The notes under the pieces: model-generated
What the model saw: the letters and a program-made list of their open reading frames with translations, nothing else
The model's database searches: none
What the model was told of the DNA's origin: nothing
Origin: DAOUGC01 sp034429695
GTDB taxonomy: Bacteria; Chloroflexota; Anaerolineae; Anaerolineales; Anaerolineaceae
Assembly: GCA_034429695.1 (NCBI GenBank)
Contig: DAOUGC010000056.1
Span: 38,554 to 102,553, forward strand
Length of the DNA: 64,000 bases
Reading direction: 5' to 3'
In this document: piece after piece, positions 26,305-35,058 of the stretch
How positions within the stretch are numbered: the stretch's first letter is position 1
How the letters are laid out: each line of letters begins with the position of its first letter
Position numbers and translations under genes: made by a program

Positions 26305-27264
26305 ATGTTTAAGGGTTTCTTCATTGCACTATCAAAAGCAGGCTGGGCACAACGCGCCATCACCAAATGGAAACCTGCATGGCGGGCGGCTTCCCGTTTC
26401 ATTGCCGGCGAAAATGCTGACCAGGCAATCGAGGCAGTCAAGGCTCTGAATGCAGCCGGCCTGGATGCCTCGCTGGACCACCTTGGAGAAAACACCACCG
26501 ATGCCGCAGCAGCCAGGGCGGCCACTGCTGAAATCCTTCGTTTGCTCGAGATCATCCACAACAGCGACGTACGCGCCAATGTATCCATCAAACTGAGCCA
26601 GATTGGCCAGACATTGGATGAGGATCTGTGCCGCACAAATCTCCGTCTGATCCTGGAAACAGCGGCGTGCCATTCCATTTTTATCCGCCTCGATATGGAA
26701 GACTCCTCCTTGACAGACTCCACGTTGGAAATGTACAGGTGGGCTTGCGCACAGGGTTTTTCCCTGCTGGGTGTGGTCATCCAGTCTTATCTTTATCGAT
26801 CCACGCAGGATGTCGCTTCTTTACAGACAGGTTGCACACCGGTGCGCCTGTGCAAAGGTGCATATAAAGAACCGCCGTCGGTGGCGTTTCCGGACAAAGC
26901 CGATGTGGATGACCATTATGACCGCCTGGTAAAACAGCTTTTCGAGAGTGCCCACGCTTGCGCCCACCCGCTTGCCACACCGGATGGCCGTGTGCCCCCC
27001 CTGCCGGCAATAGCCACGCATGATCCCCGCCGCATTGTGTATGCCCGCCGGCTTGCCGATGAAATGAATCTTCCCCGTCAGGCGTTTGAGTTTCAAATGT
27101 TATATGGCATTCGCCGTGATCTGCAACAGCAACTGGTGCAGGATGGTTACCGTGTGCGGGTATACGTGCCGTACGGTTCGCACTGGTATCCATATTTCAT
27201 GCGCCGTCTGGCAGAACGCCCTGCCAATTTGTGGTTTTTTATGTCAAATTTCTTCAGGAGCTGA
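26305..27264 (+). CDS. Proline dehydrogenase
   Basis: 319 residues, monofunctional ProDH of the PutA beta/alpha-barrel family. It oxidises proline to pyrroline-5-carboxylate using FAD and passes electrons to quinone. Motifs are intact: VSIKLSQIG, FIRLDMEDS, RLCKGAYKE, AIATHD, EFQMLYGIRRDLQ and the substrate-binding RR pair in YFMRRLAERPAN near the C-terminus. There is no P5C dehydrogenase domain or neighbour. The next gene starts 8 bases later. The start ATG at 26305 follows a G-rich stretch (GGCGGGGG). Confidence 0.92.
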   Translation: MFKGFFIALSKAGWAQRAITKWKPAWRAASRFIAGENADQAIEAVKALNAAGLDASLDHLGENTTDAAAARAATAEILRLLEIIHNSDVRANVSIKLSQIGQTLDEDLCRTNLRLILETAACHSIFIRLDMEDSSLTDSTLEMYRWACAQGFSLLGVVIQSYLYRSTQDVASLQTGCTPVRLCKGAYKEPPSVAFPDKADVDDHYDRLVKQLFESAHACAHPLATPDGRVPPLPAIATHDPRRIVYARRLADEMNLPRQAFEFQMLYGIRRDLQQQLVQDGYRVRVYVPYGSHWYPYFMRRLAERPANLWFFMSNFFRS

Positions 27265-27271
27265 CCACCTC

Positions 27272-28009
27272 ATGCAAAAACATGAACCCAACCACAATGG
27301 ACTGGCCCTGGTGACAGGCGCAGGTCGCCGGTTGGGGCGCGAGATCGCACTCTGTCTTGCCAGAGCCGGATATGCCATTGGCCTGCATTATCATCACGCT
27401 GAGGCGGAAGCCCTTGAAACCGCACGCATGATTAATGAAATCGGCATGGAGGCACATTTGCTGCAAGCCGATCTCATTGATGAAGACCAGACGCGTACCA
27501 TGTTCTCCCGGCTGGATGCCCTCCCCCACCCGCTGCGGGTGCTGGTCAATTCGGCTGCGGTCATGGCTGCCGGCGACCTGCGCAACATGTCATCCGTTGA
27601 GTGGGATGCGGTGATGAATCTCAATCTGCGTGCACCGTGGTTGTGCAGCCAGCTTGCCGCACAGCGCATGCCCCCTGGTGGGGTGATCATCAATATCACC
27701 GATAGCGGCACAGGCAAGGCATGGGTTGCCTATCCGGCTTATATCATCAGCAAGGATGCGCTCCTGACCCTGACGCGGCTGCTGGCACGCGCGCTCGCAC
27801 CCGATATTCGCGTCAACGCCGTTGCACCGGGGTTAATTCTGCCTGCAGATGATGTCCCTGATGAAAAATGGCAGCGCCTGGTTGAGCGGCTGCCGATCAA
27901 ACGCCAGGGAGAACCGGCTGAGGTGGCTTCTGCCGTGTTATTCTTGATTGAACACCAATACATCACCGGAGAGTGCATTGCTGTGGATGGCGGCTATCGG
28001 CTGGTTTGA
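27272..28009 (+). CDS. SDR-family oxidoreductase (pteridine reductase-like)
   Basis: 245 residues. Classical short-chain dehydrogenase: cofactor motif TGAGRRLGREIA near residue 15, NSAAVM in place of NNAG, the catalytic serine region NITDSGTG and a YIISK Tyr-Lys pair, and the C-terminal GGYRLV. The RRLG turn and HYHH after the second strand resemble pteridine reductase/FolM proteins, which prefer NADPH; this assignment is tentative. The start at 27272 (MQKHEPN) follows the ProDH stop by 8 bases; the longer upstream frame overlaps the proline dehydrogenase gene and is not real. Confidence 0.85.
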   Translation: MQKHEPNHNGLALVTGAGRRLGREIALCLARAGYAIGLHYHHAEAEALETARMINEIGMEAHLLQADLIDEDQTRTMFSRLDALPHPLRVLVNSAAVMAAGDLRNMSSVEWDAVMNLNLRAPWLCSQLAAQRMPPGGVIINITDSGTGKAWVAYPAYIISKDALLTLTRLLARALAPDIRVNAVAPGLILPADDVPDEKWQRLVERLPIKRQGEPAEVASAVLFLIEHQYITGECIAVDGGYRLV

Positions 28010-28061
28010 GTAAAATTTATCCATATCTGCGCGCCAGTTAAACGTTTGCGAGGAATAACTC

Positions 28062-28958
28062 ATGAAGGAAACCAAAAAGAATGGCCTGCAAGTTCTGGTG
28101 AACGCCGCTCAACCCTGGGCGCTACTGGCAGGGGTGGGGGTGTACGCTCTTGGGGTCGGCATCGCTGATTTTCTGGGGCGGGATATTAGCTGGAATGTTT
28201 ATTTTCTTGGTCAGGGCGTGGCCACCCTGCTGCAACTGGCGGCGTACTTTCTCAATGCCTACTTTGAGGAGCTGGAACAACCGGCAGGAAGTGATCGCCA
28301 GCGCCAACAGCAGCAAATATTACATGCCAGGGTGTTGCTGCAGGCGGCGTTGAGCATTCTGGCGGTGGGTGCAGTATTGACCGTGCTGCTTTTCTCCAGC
28401 GGTGCTTTCAACCCGACTGCGCTGGTTTTACTCGGCACCGCTTTTGTTCTGGCATTTTTCTACGCAGTTCCCCCGGTACGGCTGGCAAACCACGGCTACG
28501 GCGAACTGGCTGAAGCGGTGTTAATCGGCACATTAATCCCCGCCCTGGGCTACGTCTTTCAGGTCGGCGAACTGCACCGTTTGCTTGCCATGCTGGCGTT
28601 TCCTTTGACCGCGCTGTACCTGGCAATGAAGCTTTACCTGTCTCTGGAACATTATTCACTGCGCAGCCGCGCCCCTGAAACCATGATGGAACGCCTGGGA
28701 TGGCAGCCGGGCATGAACCTGGCAAATATTCTGGCGCTCAGTTCCTATCTCTTGATCGGCGTGGCCGCCCTGCTGGGTCTGCCATGGCCGCTCACCTGGC
28801 CTGCCCTGCTCAGCCTGCCGGTTGCCGGTTTTCTGGTATTTGTCATGGTTCAGGTGGCGTCTGGTGCGCCCCCACGCTGGCGCCTGATCCGAATTCTTGC
28901 AGTGGGCCTTTTCGCCATCACCGCATACGCTCTGGCTTTCGCGCTTTGGACAGGCTGA
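28062..28958 (+). CDS. UbiA/MenA-like membrane protein with degenerate motifs
   Basis: 298 residues and about eight or nine membrane spans in the UbiA prenyltransferase arrangement. The segment PPVRLANHGYGELAEAVLIG is the MenA-type mid-protein signature. The first Asp-rich motif (NDxxD) reads NAYFEEL, with Glu for Asp, and the second (DxxxD before the KRT/LG turn) reads HYSLRSRAPETMMERLG with no Asp. Canonical enzymes of this family need those Asp residues for Mg-diphosphate. It may therefore be an altered or inactive prenyltransferase. It lies in the ProDH-MoeA operon; its stop is 3 bases before the moeA start. Confidence 0.7.
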   Translation: MKETKKNGLQVLVNAAQPWALLAGVGVYALGVGIADFLGRDISWNVYFLGQGVATLLQLAAYFLNAYFEELEQPAGSDRQRQQQQILHARVLLQAALSILAVGAVLTVLLFSSGAFNPTALVLLGTAFVLAFFYAVPPVRLANHGYGELAEAVLIGTLIPALGYVFQVGELHRLLAMLAFPLTALYLAMKLYLSLEHYSLRSRAPETMMERLGWQPGMNLANILALSSYLLIGVAALLGLPWPLTWPALLSLPVAGFLVFVMVQVASGAPPRWRLIRILAVGLFAITAYALAFALWTG

Positions 28959-28961
28959 TCC

Positions 28962-30203
28962 ATGCCCGAATTCCTGACCCTGCTGCCCCCACAACAGGCT
29001 TTATCCCGCTGGATCGAGCATCTACCCGCATCCAACCCGGCTGTGGAGTGGTTGCCGGTGACAAATTCGCTTGGCAGGGTGTGCGCCAGTGCTGTGCATG
29101 CCCATCAACCGTTGCCTGCATTTGACCGTTCCACAGTGGATGGATATGCCGTGCTTGCATCCGACACCCACGGCGCCAGTGACAGCCTGCCCGGATATTT
29201 GAATCAGATTGGCGAAGTTCCGATGGGCGCTGCCCCGGGGTTTCGCCTGATAAGCGGGCAATGCGCGTTGATCCATACCGGCGGCATGTTGCCGGATGGC
29301 GCAGACGCGGTGATGATGATCGAACACACCCAGTCTGTACGAGCAGGCGAGGTGGAAATCATGAAAGCCGTTGCCGCGGGTGAAAATGTGGTGCGGCGCG
29401 GTGAGGATGTGGAACAGGGCAGCCTGGTCCTGAGTGCCGGGAAACGCCTGCGTCCGGAAGAAATCGGCGGTTTGATGGCGCTGGGAACCCCCGAGGTTGG
29501 AGTGGCACGACAGCCGTTAATCGGCATCATTTCCACCGGCGACGAGGTCATCCCATCTGACCAAACCCCCGCTCCCGGACAGGTTCGCGACATCAACAGC
29601 CATTCATTGGGCGCTTTGGTCAGCTCTTTGGGCGGCATTCCGCGTTTCTACGGCATTATTCCAGACAACGCACAGGCGCTGTCTGCAGCAGTCTCGGCCG
29701 GGCTGGAGGAGTGCGACGCACTGGTGATCACCGCCGGGTCTTCCGCCTCCACCCGCGACCTGACCGCCGACGTGGTCAACCGCGCCGGCTCTCCTGGCGT
29801 TCTGGTGCACGGCGTGAATGTGCGGCCAGGCAAACCCACCATTCTTGGAGTGTGCAGCGGAAAAGCCGTGCTTGGCCTGCCCGGAAATCCGGTCAGCGCG
29901 CTGGTCATCGCCCGCCTGTTTTTACCTGCGTTAATCAGCCACCTGCTGGGCGAGGAACACCGTCCGATTGCGTCCATAAAAGCAGTTCTGAATGTTAACC
30001 TGCCCTCCCAGGCGGGCCGTGAAGACTGGACCCCTGTGCGGCTGGTGAAAACTGCGCAAGGATGGCTGGTAGAACCAGTTTTTTATAAATCCAATTTGAT
30101 CTTCTCATTGGCCGCCGCCGATGGTTTGGTACGCACACCGCCCGATGCCAACGGGTTGGGCGCGGGTGAAACCGTCGATGTCTGGTTGCTCCAGGGCGCA
30201 TAA
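28962..30203 (+). CDS. moeA: Molybdopterin molybdenumtransferase MoeA
   Basis: 413 residues. Inserts molybdate into adenylylated molybdopterin. MoeA domains are seen: the N-terminal FDRSTVDGYAV segment, the MoCF (MogA-like) domain with PLIGIISTGDEV, PGQVRDINSH, ITAGSSASTRDLTADVV and LGLPGNPVSAL, and the C-terminal beta domain. It starts 3 bases after the UbiA-like gene and is followed by a second MoeA paralogue. The moaA, moaC, mog and mob genes are not in the window. Confidence 0.9.
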   Translation: MPEFLTLLPPQQALSRWIEHLPASNPAVEWLPVTNSLGRVCASAVHAHQPLPAFDRSTVDGYAVLASDTHGASDSLPGYLNQIGEVPMGAAPGFRLISGQCALIHTGGMLPDGADAVMMIEHTQSVRAGEVEIMKAVAAGENVVRRGEDVEQGSLVLSAGKRLRPEEIGGLMALGTPEVGVARQPLIGIISTGDEVIPSDQTPAPGQVRDINSHSLGALVSSLGGIPRFYGIIPDNAQALSAAVSAGLEECDALVITAGSSASTRDLTADVVNRAGSPGVLVHGVNVRPGKPTILGVCSGKAVLGLPGNPVSALVIARLFLPALISHLLGEEHRPIASIKAVLNVNLPSQAGREDWTPVRLVKTAQGWLVEPVFYKSNLIFSLAAADGLVRTPPDANGLGAGETVDVWLLQGA

Positions 30204-30227
30204 TCAACCCCTTTCGAGGTAACTCTC

Positions 30228-32204
30228 ATGACCGTCTATTTACACGACATCCCGCTTGACCAGGCGCAAGCCCGTTTTCAACAGGCCCTGGAGGAAGCCG
30301 GTCTATGGAAGGTTTTGGAGACCGAAACCATTCAATTGGACGAAAATGCTGTGGCAAGGGTATTAAGTGCCCCGGTATGGGCGCGGATTTGCTCCCCTCA
30401 CTACCACGCCTCAGCCATGGATGGTTTTGCCCTGCGCGCTTCAGCGACTGCGGGGGCACTCCCATCCAAACCGGTTACTCTCCATATGAATGAAGAAAGC
30501 GTGTATGTGGATACCGGCGATCCGCTTCCTGACTGGGCAAATGCTGTGGTGCCAGTGGAGAATGTGGAAGCGCTGGATGAAGAGGGCAATGTCCTGCCGC
30601 ACAACTCAGACCGTGTCCGCAACCCGGTCAGTATTCGGCTGCGGGCTGCATTAACCCCCTGGCAGCATGTACGCCCGGTCGGAGAGGATATTGTGGCATC
30701 GCAACTGGTGCTGCCCGCGGGTCAGGTCTTGCGTCCGGTTGATCTTGGCGCTGGCGTCGCGGCGGGGCATCAGCAGGTGCAGGTCAGCCGCCCGCCGCGC
30801 GTTGCCATCCTGCCCACCGGAACCGAACTGGTGACGCCCGGTACAGCGATAAAAGCCGGTGACATCATCGAATACAATTCATTGGTGCTGGCAGCGCAGA
30901 TTATGCAATGGGGCGGCCAGGCAGAAAGATTTTCGATCACCCCTGATGATTTTGACCTGATCAAGCAGCGCGTTCAGCAGGCAGCCGACCGGTTTGATCT
31001 GGTGCTGCTCAATGCCGGTTCATCCGCCGGTTCTGAGGATTTCTCGGCAAGGGTGGTTGAAGAACTGGGTCAATTGCTGGTGCACGGTGTGGCCGTACGC
31101 CCGGGTCACCCGGTGATCCTCGGCATGATCCGCCGCTCCACCGGTGGCCTGGTTCCCATCATTGGCGTTCCGGGTTATCCGGTGTCAGCCGCATTGACCG
31201 GGGAAATATTCGTTGAACCTTTGATTGCACGCTGGCTGGGACGCGCTCCTTCAAAACCAGTGGAAGTGCAAGCCCACCTGACCCGCAAGGTGGTCTCTCC
31301 GCCAGGGGATGATGATTACCTGCGTGTGGTGGTTGGCCGGGTGGGTGACCAATTGCTGGCGGCGCCGCTTACCCGCGGGGCAGGGGTAATCACATCCCTG
31401 GTGCGCGCTGATGGAATCGCCATACTGCCGCGCGGTGTGCAGGGCATGGAAGCAGGCTCACCGGTGCGGGTGCGGCTGTACCGCCACCCCGCCGATCTGG
31501 ATCAGACCTTGTTTGCCACTGGATCCCATGACATGAGCCTGGACATCCTGGCCGAAAGACTTGCCGGACGCGGGCGGCGTTTGGTATCGTCCAATGTCGG
31601 CAGCCAGGGTGGGCTGGTGGCGCTCCGCAGGCGCGAGGCGCATCTGGCTGGTTCCCACCTGCTTGACCCTGACACAGGCGAATACAATCTGAGCTTCCTG
31701 CCGCAATACCTGGCAGATACACCGGTGATGTTGATGGTGTGGGTGGGGCGCGAACAGGGACTGCTGGTTCCAATGGGTAACCCCAAAGGAATTAAGAACA
31801 TTGAGGATCTTGCCCGGCCGGATGTGATCTTCAGCAACCGCCAGCGCGGCGCCGGTACGCGGGTACTGCTGGATTATGTGCTCAAACAGCACGGCATCAC
31901 CCCCGAGCAGGTCAATGGCTATGCGCAGGAAGAGTACACCCATCTGGGCGTCGCTGCCGCTGTTTCCAGTCACCGCGCCGATTGCGGCCTGGGCATCGCC
32001 GCCGCGGCCAATGCACTCAACCTTGATTTCATCCCCCTCTTCATCGAGCGGTATGACCTGGTGATTCCATGTGAATATGTAAAATCAGGCTTGCTTGACC
32101 CGCTGTTTGAACTCGCCCGTGAGCCTGATTTCCAAAATGATATCCGGTCACTGCCGGGTTACGACGTCTCACGCATGGGCGAAGTCATTCTGCCTTGCAC
32201 TTGA
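30228..32204 (+). CDS. MoeA fused to a C-terminal periplasmic-binding-like domain
   Basis: 658 residues. Residues 1-415 are a second MoeA: YHASAMDGFALRA, IIEYNSLVLAAQI, LNAGSSAGSEDFSARVV and GVPGYPVSAALTGE. Residues about 435-650 form a type II binding-protein-like domain (LVSSNVGSQGGLVALRRRE, VIFSNRQRGAGTRVLLDYVL, AAVSSHRADCGLGIAAAAN, FIPLFIERYDLVIP), as in the COG1910 PBP domain. There is no signal peptide, so this domain works in the cytoplasm, perhaps presenting molybdate or tungstate; that role is inference. The same fusion is known from archaea and several bacteria. It ends 3 bases from the convergent methyltransferase gene. Confidence 0.88.
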   Translation: MTVYLHDIPLDQAQARFQQALEEAGLWKVLETETIQLDENAVARVLSAPVWARICSPHYHASAMDGFALRASATAGALPSKPVTLHMNEESVYVDTGDPLPDWANAVVPVENVEALDEEGNVLPHNSDRVRNPVSIRLRAALTPWQHVRPVGEDIVASQLVLPAGQVLRPVDLGAGVAAGHQQVQVSRPPRVAILPTGTELVTPGTAIKAGDIIEYNSLVLAAQIMQWGGQAERFSITPDDFDLIKQRVQQAADRFDLVLLNAGSSAGSEDFSARVVEELGQLLVHGVAVRPGHPVILGMIRRSTGGLVPIIGVPGYPVSAALTGEIFVEPLIARWLGRAPSKPVEVQAHLTRKVVSPPGDDDYLRVVVGRVGDQLLAAPLTRGAGVITSLVRADGIAILPRGVQGMEAGSPVRVRLYRHPADLDQTLFATGSHDMSLDILAERLAGRGRRLVSSNVGSQGGLVALRRREAHLAGSHLLDPDTGEYNLSFLPQYLADTPVMLMVWVGREQGLLVPMGNPKGIKNIEDLARPDVIFSNRQRGAGTRVLLDYVLKQHGITPEQVNGYAQEEYTHLGVAAAVSSHRADCGLGIAAAANALNLDFIPLFIERYDLVIPCEYVKSGLLDPLFELAREPDFQNDIRSLPGYDVSRMGEVILPCT

Positions 32205-32207
32205 TGC

Positions 32208-33011
32208 TCACCGCCGGACGGCTTTGACCATGCCGGTATCCTTGCGAATATGAAAGCCGCCTTCAGCCGCAATTCTGCGGCTGATTTTTTCTTCCAGTTC
32301 ATGGATGAACCGTTCGTTGGCTTCCACCATGAAATAACTGGCAGCCGAGACGATGTACTTCACCAGCGGCTCCACCTCGGTCACCCATAGTTCATCTGAA
32401 TAACGCACCACCTCAATATCCCTGAAGCTCTCCCCCAGCAGCTTCGGTGCGTTTTCCAACGCAAATACCACCACAGGCGGCTGCCAGTCTTTCAGCCCGG
32501 CCACTTCCACCACCAGGTCGTGCATTTCCTGCATGTTGGTCAACCCGTTGGTGGCGGCGGTCAACACCCCACCGGGCATCATCACCCGCGCCATTTCAGC
32601 GGCTGCTTTGCCCACATCAGACACATGATAAAGCATGTGGTTTGCCGTCACCCGGTTAAAACTGCCGTCTGGAAAAGGCAGCGCCAGCACACTGCATGTG
32701 GCAAATGAAAACCCCTGCCAGCCAACCAAATTTTGAGCGCAGGTGTTCAACATCCCGACCGATAAATCGGTAAGGACAGCCTCAAGACCTTCGGGCAACC
32801 GGGCGGCATTTTGTGTCCAAAGGGCTCCTGTACCGCAGCCACATTCCAGCACCCTTGCCCCTTGCGGGACATTCATTTGTTCAAACAACCAATGCAACCA
32901 CGCAACCGGATTCCGACCAAAACGCTCGTGCAACCCGGCGCGGGTGTTGAGTCTGGATGCGTCACGATATTGAACTGCCCGATTGTATTCCGGATCGGTG
33001 ATGCGGCTCAT
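32208..33011 (-). CDS. Class I SAM-dependent methyltransferase
   Basis: 267 residues. Rossmann methyltransferase with motif I VLECGCGTGALW (about 55-66), a post-I acidic residue in VLTDLS and GSFNRVTANHMLYHV, the usual motif after strand 4 in the UbiE/type-11 group. A C-terminal helical extension (KYIVSAASYFMVEANERF) is present. The substrate is unknown. The start at 33011 has CAGGAGACAC upstream. It is divergent from the cNMP kinase gene. Confidence 0.88.
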   Translation of the reverse strand: MSRITDPEYNRAVQYRDASRLNTRAGLHERFGRNPVAWLHWLFEQMNVPQGARVLECGCGTGALWTQNAARLPEGLEAVLTDLSVGMLNTCAQNLVGWQGFSFATCSVLALPFPDGSFNRVTANHMLYHVSDVGKAAAEMARVMMPGGVLTAATNGLTNMQEMHDLVVEVAGLKDWQPPVVVFALENAPKLLGESFRDIEVVRYSDELWVTEVEPLVKYIVSAASYFMVEANERFIHELEEKISRRIAAEGGFHIRKDTGMVKAVRR

Positions 33012-33085
33012 ATTTTTTGTGTCTCCTGATACAATAGTGATCTACCCCGTGATTATTTTTATGGTTGGCAGGAGAGGCTGGCAGA

Positions 33086-34258
33086 ATGGATTCACAAATC
33101 ATCCCACGTGACGTCCTCCAACGCGCATTCCCTGGCATTAACGATCAGGACGCTGACGAAATGTGTGATCGTGCCCGGCTGATTGAGTGTCCCGCTGAAA
33201 CCATATTATGCCACGAGAATGCCTTCGAAACGGATTTCTACATTCTGCTGGATGGCGAAGTGCGCGTGACCAAATTAATGGATGGCAACCAGAGCCGGTT
33301 GATGAAGATGCTTCACCCCGGTGATTTCTTTGGGGAAATGGCCATTGTCCATAATGCTCCGCGGGCTGCCTCGGTCACCACAACCACACCTTCCCGCCTG
33401 TTGATGATCTCAAAGGACGCCTTCTCCAGCCTGCTGGAACGCAGTTCCAGTATATCGCTTGCCGTCGTACGCGAAGTCAGCCGCCGGTTGCGGGAAAACG
33501 ACGACATGGCCATCGGCGATCTGCGCGAAAAAGCCCGTGAGCTGGCAGATGCCTACCAGCAACTGGCTGAACTTGAATATGCCCGTCACGAATTTCTCAC
33601 CACCATCGCCCACGAACTGCGCACTCCCTTGATGGCTGCCAATGGCTTTCTTCATTTAATTAGATCCGGGAGTATTCACGGCGATGCCCTCACCACGGCG
33701 CTTGAAGTGGTCGGTCGCCATCTGAGCGACATCACCAGCCTGACCAATGACATCCTCTTCCTGCAGGAAATGGATCTGATCCTTCCCGACTTTCGCCCGG
33801 TGGATATCAGCGAGGTGTTGACCAACACCGTTGAACAGCACCGCGTTGTGGCTGACAACAACAAGGTGGGGTTGGTGCTTAACACGGTTTCATCACTTCC
33901 CCGTGTCTCTGGCGACGACCGCAGCCTGGCCCGTGCTTTTCAATCCTTCCTGGATAATGCCATCAAGTTTTCACCGGATGGCGGGAATGTGCGCATTGTT
34001 GTTATTGAACAGGATGGCGACGTGCGCGTCATCATTCAGGATGACGGGGTTGGCATTCCCCCCGAAGCCCTGCCGCACATCTTCAAGCGGTTTTACCATC
34101 TGGATGAAGTCAACGGACGATTGTTCCGCGGTGTGGGTTTGGGCCTGTCCATCGCCCGGGAGGTGATCGAACATCATCACGGCAGCATCCACGTGGAAAG
34201 CGAGCTGGGAAAAGGATCGCGCTTTATCATCCACCTGCCGGGCATATGCGACAGTTAA
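33086..34258 (+). CDS. Cyclic-nucleotide-binding histidine kinase
   Basis: 390 residues. N-terminal cNMP-binding (CRP-like) domain, about 10-125, with LDGEVRVTKL, a phosphate-binding cassette-like FFGEMAIVHNAPRAASV and a following helix. A coiled linker (DLREKARELADAYQQLAELEY) leads to HisKA with His in TIAHELRTPLMAANGF and HATPase_c with NAIKFSPDGG, DDGVGIPPE and GVGLGLSIA. There is no membrane segment. Likely a soluble kinase switched by a nucleotide second messenger; the ligand is not known, and no response regulator is adjacent. The start ATG at 33086 has AGGAGAGG upstream. Confidence 0.9.
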   Translation: MDSQIIPRDVLQRAFPGINDQDADEMCDRARLIECPAETILCHENAFETDFYILLDGEVRVTKLMDGNQSRLMKMLHPGDFFGEMAIVHNAPRAASVTTTTPSRLLMISKDAFSSLLERSSSISLAVVREVSRRLRENDDMAIGDLREKARELADAYQQLAELEYARHEFLTTIAHELRTPLMAANGFLHLIRSGSIHGDALTTALEVVGRHLSDITSLTNDILFLQEMDLILPDFRPVDISEVLTNTVEQHRVVADNNKVGLVLNTVSSLPRVSGDDRSLARAFQSFLDNAIKFSPDGGNVRIVVIEQDGDVRVIIQDDGVGIPPEALPHIFKRFYHLDEVNGRLFRGVGLGLSIAREVIEHHHGSIHVESELGKGSRFIIHLPGICDS

Positions 34259-34323
34259 GAAAAAATGGTTATCAGGGTTTCTTTTGTTATACTTTGGCAG
34301 GTTTGATGGTTGAAAGGAATTCA

Positions 34324-34351
34324 CAGAGGGGATGAGAAATCATCCCCTCTG
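34324..34351. terminator. Bidirectional hairpin terminator
   Basis: Perfect 12-bp stem with a GAAA tetraloop (34324-34335 with 34340-34351) between two convergent genes. Tails are only modestly U-rich. Confidence 0.65.
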
Positions 34352-34408
34352 CATCTTAATGGTAGGACACGGTCAATGCACTGGAAATGCACACTCCGGG
34401 CGCAGGAA

Positions 34409-34831
34409 CTAAATCGTCAGCACAACAATACCCGCAACCGTAAGCAACATCCCAATCACGGTTTTTACGGTCAACGGTTCTCCCGCCAGAATAATCCCCA
34501 TCAAGGCCCCAAACAATGGAGAAGTGAAGGCGATGGGCATTACGCGCGTCAGCGGAGCGCCCTTGATGGCTGTGTAAAAGCACAACATGCCGGCTGCACC
34601 AGCCACCACCCCACCACCGATCACCATGTACAGCAGGGCTTTCGGTCCCGCCTGCGGCAGCATCTTCCATTGCGGGTAAGATGCCACACCCAGAATGATC
34701 AACGCCACCCCGGTGCGGATGGTGATGCCCATGGTTGGAGACAGGTTGCCCAGATGCAGTCCCTTTTTCTCGAAATACCCGCCCACTCCCCAACAGATGG
34801 CGGTCAGTAAAGCAAACAGTTGTGGTTTCAT
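34409..34831 (-). CDS. Small EamA-type transporter (single-domain)
   Basis: 140 residues with five hydrophobic segments, one EamA (DMT superfamily) repeat: AICWGVGGYFEKKGL at the start, MLCFYTAIKGAPLTRVMPI in the middle and a terminal LFGALMGIILAGEP plus VIGMLLTVAGIVVL. Full DMT transporters have two such repeats, so this one probably dimerises. The start at 34831 (MKPQLF) has AAAGGAA. It reads away from the mraZ promoter. Substrate unknown. Confidence 0.85.
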   Translation of the reverse strand: MKPQLFALLTAICWGVGGYFEKKGLHLGNLSPTMGITIRTGVALIILGVASYPQWKMLPQAGPKALLYMVIGGGVVAGAAGMLCFYTAIKGAPLTRVMPIAFTSPLFGALMGIILAGEPLTVKTVIGMLLTVAGIVVLTI

Positions 34832-34889
34832 TGATTTCCTTTCTGGCAGAATGGTTGGAGATTGCACGGCTTACAAATTGGCAAGATAC

Positions 34890-34918
34890 TTGCATATTGG
34901 GGCTGATTCGTATATACT
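34890..34918 (+). promoter_or_regulatory. Promoter of the dcw (division and cell wall) operon
   Basis: TTGCAT (34890-34895), 17 bases, TATACT (34913-34918). The expected start of transcription is near 34925, inside the MraZ boxes. Confidence 0.8.
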
Positions 34919-34953
34919 GTGGGAGAAAGTGTAAAAAAGTGGGTAATTGTGGT
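34919..34953 (+). promoter_or_regulatory. MraZ operator: four boxes with 10-bp spacing
   Basis: GTGGG (34919-34923), GTGTA (34929-34933), GTGGG (34939-34943) and GTGGT (34949-34953), each separated by 5 A/T-rich bases. This is the helical-period repeat bound by MraZ in other bacteria (GTGGG with 5-base spacers). It starts right after the -10, so MraZ bound here should repress its own operon. Confidence 0.85.
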
Positions 34954-35010
34954 GAATCTGGCCGGAAAACACCCGGCTGCAAGACAAAAGTAAACCAGAA
35001 AAACATCCAA

Positions 35011-35032
35011 CGCGCCGGAGACATCCGGCGCG
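35011..35032 (+). promoter_or_regulatory. Hairpin in the mraZ 5' leader
   Basis: Perfect 9-bp G+C stem CGCGCCGGA / TCCGGCGCG with loop GACA, ending 26 bases before the mraZ ATG and upstream of its AGGGATAGG site. No U-run follows. Confidence 0.5.
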
Positions 35033-35058
35033 CAGCATATCAGGGATAGGTAGAACGC

